Positions 1-5,284 of a stretch of DNA of 16,433 nucleotides are shown here, piece by piece. Every line of letters begins with the position of its first letter. The first letter of the stretch is position 1. The position numbers and the translations under genes are program-made. The DNA is taken from assembly GCA_002332795.1 (NCBI GenBank), contig DDBP01000332.1, positions 1-16,433 of the forward strand, written 5' to 3'. A model generated the notes under the pieces. That model was not told the DNA's origin and made no database searches. It saw nothing but the letters and a program-made list of their open reading frames with translations. The stretch is from Anaerolineales bacterium UBA2029 (GTDB taxonomy: Bacteria; Chloroflexota; Anaerolineae; Aggregatilineales; Aggregatilineaceae).

Positions 1-1
1 C

Positions 2-523
2 AGCGCGGTGATCGTCTTCTGCGAGGGCGACGAGAACGCCGCCCGCGACCTGGCCCTGGCCGTGCAGGCGCGCGTCGAGGAGCGCTACGGCGTGCCGATC
101 GTCTGCGGCCTGGGGCAGAGCGCGAGCGACCTGCGCGCCTGGCGCGAGAGCTTCGAGCAGGCGCGCGCCGCGCATCGCACCGCCCTGCAATGGCGGCTGA
201 GCGCGCCGCTGGCCTTCCGCGAGATGGGCGTCTACCGGTTGTTGTCGCTGCTGGCCGGTTCGCCGGAACTGAGCCGCTTCTACCGCGAGACGCTGGGCGA
301 ACTGGCCGAGGAAACCCCGCAGAACGCCGAGTTCCTCACCACGCTGGAAGCGTTCTTCGAGGAGCACGGCAACCTGACGCGCACGGCCAAGCGCCTGCAC
401 ATTCACCGCAACACCCTGCTCTACCGCATGGATCGCATCAAAGAGATCAGCGGGCTGGACATGGAGAACCCGGAAACACGGCTGGCCGTGCATCTGGCGT
501 TGCGCATCCGGCGGATTCTGTAG
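2..523 (+). CDS. PucR/CdaR-family transcriptional regulator, C-terminal part (5' end outside window)
   Basis: The frame is already open at the window edge, so this is the last ~173 codons of a longer gene; the GTG at 8 is internal. The C-terminal ~60 residues match the PucR-type helix-turn-helix (HTH_30): a FFEEHGNLTRTAKRLHIHRN stretch, then NTLLYRMDRIKEISG and an ETRLAVHLALRI tail. The region before it, with GVPIVCGLGQSASDLRAWRESF and QARAAHRTA, resembles the GGDEF-like middle domain found in CdaR/PucR proteins. Family members are cytoplasmic DNA-binding activators, often of purine, sugar-diacid or amino-acid catabolism genes. The ligand-binding N-terminal domain is not visible, so the regulon cannot be inferred. 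The gene stops with TAG at 521-523. Confidence 0.85.
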   Translation, partial: SAVIVFCEGDENAARDLALAVQARVEERYGVPIVCGLGQSASDLRAWRESFEQARAAHRTALQWRLSAPLAFREMGVYRLLSLLAGSPELSRFYRETLGELAEETPQNAEFLTTLEAFFEEHGNLTRTAKRLHIHRNTLLYRMDRIKEISGLDMENPETRLAVHLALRIRRIL

Positions 524-572
524 CTCCCCCTTGCCTTCAGTGACATCGCAGCACGCCAACTGCGCCTCTCTC

Positions 573-594
573 GGCGATTGTCAACGACATCGCC
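573..594 (+). other. small hairpin downstream of the PucR-type gene
   Basis: GGCGA and TGTC (573-582, one bulged T) can pair with GACA and TCGCC (586-594) around a 3-nt loop. No U-tract follows, so it is at best a weak or factor-dependent 3' end signal. Confidence 0.3.
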
Positions 595-641
595 CAAACA
601 ATCGAGAAAAATGAAAGAAAGAATTGAGTATTGATTTAACT

Positions 642-669
642 TTGAACCTATTCATTCATAGAATAATAA
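642..669 (+). promoter_or_regulatory. candidate sigma-70 promoter for the first secreted-protein gene
   Basis: The ~100 bp before 722 are sharply AT-rich compared with the rest of the window. TTGAAC (642-647) and TAATAA (664-669) are 16 bp apart. Another possible -10 (TAATAT, 671-676) lies just downstream. A clear AGGAGG ribosome-binding site follows at 708-713. Confidence 0.4.
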
Positions 670-721
670 ATAATATGTTATCATCGCTCACAGAGAATCC
701 GATCATCAGGAGGAAACAATC

Positions 722-1507
722 ATGGCAAATCATTTGTACAAGAAGGCCTTGCTCCTCGTAGTGATGGCCATAGTTGGTCTGGCCATCGCCATTCAGCCGG
801 CCCTGGCCGCAGCGACGGCCCAGGGAGTGGCACTGAGCGGTGGCGCTAATTGCTCTAACGCCGATCTCGACATCACCTTGACGACCAGTAGTGCCACCCA
901 TGAATATGGGTTGACTACCAACGAGGCTGGAGAAGTGCTTGGTGAGTTTGAGCAAGCGACTTCGCTTGGCACCTTCAGTGGGACTTACTTCGGGTATGGT
1001 ATGCCAGTCTCTCCTGCTCAGCCGGAGGGGACGATCATCGGCAGTTACGCCTATGTTGGCGAGACGCCGCCCAGCGCTGCCAACACGGCGGAATTCTTCG
1101 TGCTCTATGAATGCAGCAATAGCGGGGCCAATAACGTCCTCTACACCTGCTATGGGCCGTATGGAACATGCCCGCAGACTGCCCAGGAAGGACTGGCTCT
1201 GTTGGGGCCTGGTGAAGAAGAAGCCGGCGTCCCCGGCTGCGACGTGCTGCTGCCCATCCCTGCGACAGCCGTGGGTGGGGCGTTCGTGGCCGATGCGCCC
1301 GTTTACTGGAAGCCCGGCGAACTGACCAACCCGCTGGTAACGATCGGGGCGGGCAACACAGCGCGTGTCATCGGGCAAGACGCCTCCGGCCAATACTACA
1401 AGATCATCTGGGGCTGCGACTTCGTGTGGGTGCCCAAGGCGACCATGGGGCCGAACTACGACGCCGTGTGGAACGGCGCGCCGCTGCCGACGGCGATCGT
1501 AGAATAA
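722..1507 (+). CDS. secreted protein with SH3-like C-terminal module (paralogue 1)
   Basis: This is a 261-residue protein starting at ATG 722, 8 nt after AGGAGG. Residues 1-30 form a classical signal peptide (Lys pair, hydrophobic core, ALA-A cleavage region), so export is expected. Residues ~31-165 look like an all-beta domain rich in Ser, Thr and Gly. It has Cys44 near its start and Cys131 in its last predicted strand, a spacing nearly the same as in the neighbouring paralogue and suggestive of a disulfide; Cys143 and Cys150 may form a second. Residues 171-261 form the shared C-terminal module: PGCDVLLPIPATAVGGAF, a NTARVIG strand, then YYKIIWGCDFVWVPKATMG, reminiscent of bacterial SH3 domains. 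Cys173 and Cys232 are conserved in both copies. Function is unknown; a cell-surface or wall-binding role is an inference from the SH3-like fold. A strong terminator follows, so it is probably monocistronic. Confidence 0.8.
   Translation: MANHLYKKALLLVVMAIVGLAIAIQPALAAATAQGVALSGGANCSNADLDITLTTSSATHEYGLTTNEAGEVLGEFEQATSLGTFSGTYFGYGMPVSPAQPEGTIIGSYAYVGETPPSAANTAEFFVLYECSNSGANNVLYTCYGPYGTCPQTAQEGLALLGPGEEEAGVPGCDVLLPIPATAVGGAFVADAPVYWKPGELTNPLVTIGAGNTARVIGQDASGQYYKIIWGCDFVWVPKATMGPNYDAVWNGAPLPTAIVE
1379..1494 (+). repeat. 116-bp perfect direct repeat, copy 1 (3' end of secreted-protein gene 1)
   Basis: This segment is identical base for base to 2291-2406. It codes for the last part of the SH3-like module. 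The ~150 bp just upstream in both genes are homologous but carry scattered differences, many of them silent. Confidence 0.95.
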
Positions 1508-1531
1508 CGCAGCGTTTCCGGCTCGCAGTAG

Positions 1532-1567
1532 ACAGGGGCGGAGTCATTCTCCGCCTCTGTTCTTTTC
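1532..1567 (+). terminator. rho-independent terminator after secreted-protein gene 1
   Basis: The stem CAGGGGCGGAG (1533-1543) pairs with CTCCGCCTCTG (1549-1559; one G-U pair) around a 5-nt loop. TTCTTTT follows at 1560-1566. Confidence 0.85.
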
Positions 1568-1717
1568 GAGCGGGGGAGGCGGGAACACCTGACATTTCTG
1601 CCCGCCTCATTTCTTCTCCCAAAAAGTCTATTTTTTATCACTTTTTTGCAGCAAAATACCCTTTGATGCTCTATGATTACTTAGACTCTCATTTCTTATT
1701 GATGGAGGATAAATCGC

Positions 1718-2419
1718 ATGCTTCGCAAAACACTCACTCTAGTGGCAGTCGTCAGCGCGGCGCTGATACTGACCATCCCCTCTATTCAGCTCGCCGGTGC
1801 CGTGACTGTCGACACTTTGAGCGTCGAGTTGAACTGTCTGGGCGTCATCGATCTGGGGTCTAGCTTGACCGCCGACCGTGACAACACTGGCGTCGATATG
1901 GAAGCCTATACCATCCGTGGCACCGACGGCTACGGCAACACGATCTTCGAGTTTTCGTCTTCCGTTTCGGTGGGCTTCTCCAGTTCGCTGGGTTCTTTTG
2001 CATGGTCTACTCCCCCTGGGGCTAACCCCTTGACCCTGCAGATGATCAGCCATGCCGGTAATGGGTATGACGAGCAGATCGTCTTCACGGTCACTGGCGA
2101 GTGCACGGGCCTGCCCTGGCCGGAGCCCGAAGTTGCTATCATCCCCGGCTGCGACGTGCTGCTGCCCATCCCAGCTACGGCGGTCGGTGGGGCGTTCGTG
2201 GCCAATGCGCCCGTCTACTGGCAGCCCGGCGAACTGACCAACCCGCTGGTGACGATCGCGGCGGGCAACACCGCGCGCGTCATAGGGCTGGACGCCTCCG
2301 GCCAATACTACAAGATCATCTGGGGCTGCGACTTCGTGTGGGTGCCCAAGGCGACCATGGGGCCGAACTACGACGCCGTGTGGAACGGCGCGCCGCTGCC
2401 GACGGCAGTGGTGGAATAA
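1718..2419 (+). CDS. secreted protein with SH3-like C-terminal module (paralogue 2)
   Basis: This is a 233-residue protein. ATG 1718 is preceded by GGAGG (1704-1708) at good spacing, and a possible -10 TATGAT lies at 1672-1677 in an AT-rich stretch, so it probably has its own promoter. Residues 1-28 are a signal peptide (MLRK, hydrophobic core, LAGA). Residues ~29-140 form a beta-rich domain with Cys40 and Cys129 in the same relative positions as Cys44 and Cys131 of the upstream paralogue, although little other sequence is shared. Residues 143-233 match residues 171-261 of paralogue 1 at 86 of 91 positions. The pair looks like a tandem duplication with a fast-diverging N-terminal domain and a conserved C-terminal module. 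Function is unknown; display or binding at the cell surface is an inference. Confidence 0.8.
   Translation: MLRKTLTLVAVVSAALILTIPSIQLAGAVTVDTLSVELNCLGVIDLGSSLTADRDNTGVDMEAYTIRGTDGYGNTIFEFSSSVSVGFSSSLGSFAWSTPPGANPLTLQMISHAGNGYDEQIVFTVTGECTGLPWPEPEVAIIPGCDVLLPIPATAVGGAFVANAPVYWQPGELTNPLVTIAAGNTARVIGLDASGQYYKIIWGCDFVWVPKATMGPNYDAVWNGAPLPTAVVE
2291..2406 (+). repeat. 116-bp perfect direct repeat, copy 2 (3' end of secreted-protein gene 2)
   Basis: Identical to 1379-1494. The complete lack of silent changes here, next to diverged flanks, suggests recent gene conversion or strong constraint. Confidence 0.95.
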
Positions 2420-2444
2420 TTCACTGGCTGAAGGGTACGTAATG

Positions 2445-2481
2445 CGCAGGGGCGGATGTACAGGTCCGCCCCTGCGTTGGT
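2445..2481 (+). terminator. hairpin terminator after secreted-protein gene 2
   Basis: CGCAGGGGCGGA (2445-2456) pairs perfectly with TCCGCCCCTGCG (2465-2476) around an 8-nt loop. The tail TTGGTATTTG is only moderately U-rich. It lies between convergent genes and shares the AGGGGCGGA core with the terminator at 1532. Confidence 0.7.
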
Positions 2482-2502
2482 ATTTGCGCTATCAAGACTT
2501 GC

Positions 2503-3663
2503 TCAGGGCCGGAAGGGAATCTGCACGGTGATGCACGTCCCGCCGCGCTCCGGGTCGCTGTCTATGGAGAACTGCCCGCTGAGCTGACGCGCGCGCTGCT
2601 CCATGTTGCGCAGCCCGAAGCTCTCCGGATTGCGCAGTTCCGCCGGATCGAACCCAACACCGTTGTCCTCTATGGTGAGCACCAGCGTATTCCCTCTTTC
2701 GCGCACCTTCACCAGCACATGCGTGGCGTGCGCGTGCCGCGCGACGTTGGAGAGTGCCTCGCGCACGATCTGCGTCAGCGAGTGACGCTGCCGGTCGCTG
2801 AGCGTGCGCAGCTTGGGCGGCACGTCTACCGTCACGTCCACGCGGGCGAAGTCGTGGAAGTGCCGCGCCAAGTTGTCCAGGCGCTGTTTGAAGGTCGCCT
2901 GCTCCTCGCGAGCCGAGCGCAGGTTGCGGATGTACAGGCGAATGTCCTCGATGATCTGATTGAGGTCTTCGATGATGCTCTGATACTGCTGCTCCTGCTC
3001 CGGCGTCATGGGGAACTGCCCGCGCAGAATTTCCAGCTTCATGCCCACGGCGTAGACGGACTGAATCACGCCGTCGTGCAGCTCCATGCCAATGCGGTCA
3101 CGTTCGCGGCTGAGGGCGATCTCCTGCAGTTGCTCGGTCAGGCGCGCGTTCTCGATGGCGACCGCCGCATGATTGGCCAGCAGCACGATCAACCGCTCGT
3201 CGTCTTCGCTGAACGGTTCGCCATCGAGCGGATCGGTCAGGTAGAGGTTGCCCAGCCGTTCGCCGTGACTGATGATCGGCACGCCCAGGAAGCGCTTCAT
3301 CGGCGGGTGATGCGGGCAGAACCCTGCCGACCGCGGGTCTTGCGTCAGGTCGTCCAGGCGGATGGGCGTATCGGATTCGAGCACCGCGCCCAGCAACCCC
3401 AGGCCGCGCGGCTCGGTACCGATACGGCGGATTTCCTCGGCATCCATGCCCGACGTGATGAAGGCCCGCAGCGTGCCGTCGCCCGCGGGGACGCCCAGGG
3501 CCGCATAACGCGCCTGCACCAGCTCGCGGGCGATGTCGGTGATCGTCTGCAGCGTGCGCGGCAGACTCAGTTCCTTGGTGATGGCTGCGGCAGCCCGGCT
3601 GAGCGCGTCGAGCATGGGCAGCGCGCAATCGTTGTCGTCAGTGGAGGAGTGCAGAGTAGTCAT
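2503..3663 (-). CDS. GAF-domain sensor histidine kinase, DosS/DevS-like (NarL-type, HisKA_3)
   Basis: This is a 386-residue cytoplasmic kinase with no membrane segments. Residues ~25-172 form a GAF domain with stretches very similar to the heme GAF-A of mycobacterial DosS (from memory): RRIGTEPRGLGLLG, IRLDDLTQDP, HHPPMKRFLGVP and LYLTD. His119 falls at the DosS proximal heme ligand (His149) and Tyr141 at its distal tyrosine (Tyr171). Gly57 falls at DosS Glu87, where the oxygen sensor DosT has Gly. Residues ~185-250 are the HisKA_3 dimerisation helix with phospho-acceptor His196 in GMELHDGVIQS. The HATPase_c domain has an N-box (REALSNVARHA, Asn306), a G-box (DNGVGF, 333-338) and FGLRNMEQRA. 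Only one GAF is present, so it is shorter than DosS. It is divergent from the response regulator at 3858, its likely partner. Start ATG 3663 has only a weak GGTGA before it; Met17 is an alternative. Kinase identity is firm; heme binding is a hypothesis. Confidence 0.93.
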   Translation of the reverse strand: MTTLHSSTDDNDCALPMLDALSRAAAAITKELSLPRTLQTITDIARELVQARYAALGVPAGDGTLRAFITSGMDAEEIRRIGTEPRGLGLLGAVLESDTPIRLDDLTQDPRSAGFCPHHPPMKRFLGVPIISHGERLGNLYLTDPLDGEPFSEDDERLIVLLANHAAVAIENARLTEQLQEIALSRERDRIGMELHDGVIQSVYAVGMKLEILRGQFPMTPEQEQQYQSIIEDLNQIIEDIRLYIRNLRSAREEQATFKQRLDNLARHFHDFARVDVTVDVPPKLRTLSDRQRHSLTQIVREALSNVARHAHATHVLVKVRERGNTLVLTIEDNGVGFDPAELRNPESFGLRNMEQRARQLSGQFSIDSDPERGGTCITVQIPFRP

Positions 3664-3674
3664 GATGGTTCACC
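3663..3674. promoter_or_regulatory. TGATGGTTCACC direct repeat, copy 1, in the kinase/regulator divergent region
   Basis: The same 12 bp recur at 3744-3755. Each copy is followed on the plus strand 33-36 bp later by TATAAT (3711-3716 and 3789-3794). The core GGT-TC-ACC has dyad character. Copy 1 overlaps the kinase start codon, which would suit autoregulation, but an operator role is only inferred. Confidence 0.4.
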
Positions 3675-3743
3675 GTGTCAATTTCTACCGTACTTGCGCC
3701 GACTTTGCTGTATAATAGTGATAAATAACGACAAAACCTCTTT

Positions 3744-3755
3744 TGATGGTTCACC
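3744..3755. promoter_or_regulatory. TGATGGTTCACC direct repeat, copy 2, in the kinase/regulator divergent region
   Basis: An exact 12-bp copy of 3663-3674, 81 bp away, in an otherwise AT-rich divergent promoter region. Confidence 0.4.
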
Positions 3756-3788
3756 CTATCTTGTTGGTTTTTACAGCGCCCGTCACGG

Positions 3789-3794
3789 TATAAT
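3789..3794 (+). promoter_or_regulatory. candidate -10 element (TATAAT) for the response regulator
   Basis: A perfect TATAAT lies 63 bp before ATG 3858. No good -35 is present at 16-18 bp, which would suit an activator-dependent promoter. A second perfect TATAAT lies at 3711-3716, and its complement offers TATTAT (3717-3712) to the divergent kinase gene. Confidence 0.5.
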
Positions 3795-3857
3795 CTGCTG
3801 TGACCAGCGCATCAGTCGTCCGCAACAAGGAAATGCACCCAGATTGATTAAGACCCC

Positions 3858-4550
3858 ATGCCGGAGAACTCAGTGACACCTCTTCGCATTCTGATCGCCG
3901 ATGATCATGCCGTGGTACGCGCCGGCCTCAAAGCCTTGCTGGAGCAGCAACCCGACTTCACCGTGGTGGCGGAAGCCGAGAGCGGCATCGAGGCAGTGCG
4001 CCAGGCAGTGACTCATCGCCCCGACATCGTGGTGATGGACATCCGTATGCCGGGCGGGCTGTCGGGCATCGAAGCCTGTGAGCAGATTGTCGAACAGGTG
4101 CCCAACGCCAGGGTGATCATGCTCACCTCCTACGCTGAGGACGAGCTGGTCATGGACGCCGTGCGCGCCGGGGCAGTCGGCTATGTGCTCAAGCGCGTCG
4201 GCAGCAGCGACCTGGTAGATGCCATCCGCACCGTCGGGCGGGGTGATGCGCTCATTGACCCCTCGATGACCAAGGCCCTGCTGGAAGAAGTGCGGCAGGC
4301 TGCCCAGGTGAAGGAAGCCTCGGCGTTTGCCGGCCTCACCCCGCAGGAAATGCGCATCCTGGCGCTGATGGTAGAAGGGCTGACCAACCGCGAGATCGCC
4401 GCGCAGCTCTTCCTGGGTGAGGGCACGGTCCGCAACTATGTGGGCAACATCCTCAGCAAGTTGCAGGTATCCAACCGGGCCGAAGCCGCCGTGTTTGCCG
4501 TCAAGAACCATATCGAGCGCCATCTACCCAAAGACGACGATCATTCCTGA
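3858..4550 (+). CDS. NarL/LuxR-family response regulator, DosR/DevR-like
   Basis: This is a 230-residue two-component regulator. The receiver domain covers ~8-128, with acidic pair Asp15-Asp16, phospho-acceptor Asp61 (VVMDIRMP), Thr90 (MLTSY) and Lys112 (VLKRVG). The LuxR-type HTH covers ~158-217 with GLTPQEMRILALMVEGLTN, REIAAQLFLGEGTVRNYVGN and KLQVSNRAEAAVFA, close to the DosR DNA-binding domain as I recall it. Its divergent neighbour at 2503-3663 is a DosS-like kinase, so the two probably form a phosphorelay. ATG 3858 has no clear ribosome-binding site; GTG 3873 is preceded by GGAG and would give a protein starting VTPLRILIADDH, a plausible alternative. The 3' end overlaps the convergent MgtC-family gene by 10 bp. 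Confidence 0.93.
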   Translation: MPENSVTPLRILIADDHAVVRAGLKALLEQQPDFTVVAEAESGIEAVRQAVTHRPDIVVMDIRMPGGLSGIEACEQIVEQVPNARVIMLTSYAEDELVMDAVRAGAVGYVLKRVGSSDLVDAIRTVGRGDALIDPSMTKALLEEVRQAAQVKEASAFAGLTPQEMRILALMVEGLTNREIAAQLFLGEGTVRNYVGNILSKLQVSNRAEAAVFAVKNHIERHLPKDDDHS

Positions 4551-4999
4551 GCCTGGAGCCTGTCCGGCGCTGCCGGTTGATGCGGGTGCGCGCGCCCTTT
4601 GGTCAGCCAGCGCAGCAGCGAAAGCACCACCGCGCCCATGGCGGTTGCTCCACCGGCCAGCACGTAGAGGCCCGCTCCGGCTACCAGCCCCACCATCGCC
4701 ACAAACCACAGCGACGCGGCAGTCGTCAATTCGTGCACCTGATCGCCGCGCCGGATGATGACTCCTGCGCCCAGAAAACCAATGCCCGTGATGACGTTGG
4801 CGGCCAGGCGCGCCGCCGAATTGTCGTCGTACAGGCCCCTGGCCATCACCATCACCAGGGCGGAGCCAAGGCCCACAAGCATATGCGTGCGCAGGCCCGC
4901 CGGGCTGCGCCGCCACTCGCGATCCAGGCCGATGATCCCTGCCAGCAGCAGGGCTACCGCCAGGGGGATCAGCGCCTCTAACTGTGCATGGACGGTCAT
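4541..4999 (-). CDS. MgtC/SapB-family membrane protein
   Basis: This is a 152-residue integral membrane protein with about four predicted helices (~9-25, 37-53, 68-84, 95-131). The family hallmarks are present: GIIGLDREWR (21-30), AGLRTHMLVGLGSAL (34-48), NVITGIGFLGAGVI (68-81) and LTTAASLWFV (91-100). MgtC proteins are linked to survival at low magnesium and to control of the F-type ATP synthase in Salmonella and Mycobacterium; whether this one does so is unknown. The length fits the short form without a C-terminal ACT-like domain. ATG 4999 is preceded on the minus strand by TGAGGAT about 8 nt away. The gene is convergent with and overlaps the response regulator 3' end, and no other operon partner is seen. 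Confidence 0.88.
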   Translation of the reverse strand: MTVHAQLEALIPLAVALLLAGIIGLDREWRRSPAGLRTHMLVGLGSALVMVMARGLYDDNSAARLAANVITGIGFLGAGVIIRRGDQVHELTTAASLWFVAMVGLVAGAGLYVLAGGATAMGAVVLSLLRWLTKGRAHPHQPAAPDRLQAQE

Positions 5000-5127
5000 G
5001 GCCGAATCCTCAGGCTTCTGACAACTATAAACGCCTCGTTCACAGCATGGCTAGTGCAAAACATCATGGCATGGTGGGGCAATCGGCACACCGTGGACCG
5101 CCGCGCCGGCCCAACGCTTCCCCTCAG

Positions 5128-5157
5128 TTGACAGCGGTAACATCCTACTACTATTCT
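5128..5157 (+). promoter_or_regulatory. candidate sigma-70 promoter for the PPC-domain secreted protein
   Basis: A perfect TTGACA (5128-5133) is followed after 18 bp by TATTCT (5152-5157). Transcription would start near 5164, leaving a leader of ~120 nt. The rest of the 5000-5284 gap shows no convincing gene; it holds this promoter and the upstream region of the MgtC-family gene. Confidence 0.5.
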
Positions 5158-5284
5158 AAGGGAAGAAAGGGCAATTGGCCTCACTGTTCTCTCACACCTC
5201 TCTCCACAACACCATCACGCTGACCCTGCCAGTTGCTCCTGCAATTGTCCGCCTGCTATCTGGCCTTTGAGGAGAGAGAACGGT

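Noticed and set aside
2503..4550. a DosR-type binding box near any promoter in the window
   Set aside because: I looked for the GGGAC-N-GTCCC palindrome bound by mycobacterial DosR near the fdh, kinase and secreted-protein promoters and saw no convincing match.
5267..5284. TTG start at 5267 for the PPC-domain protein
   Set aside because: It would place the ribosome-binding site inside the gene and add residues ahead of a complete signal peptide.
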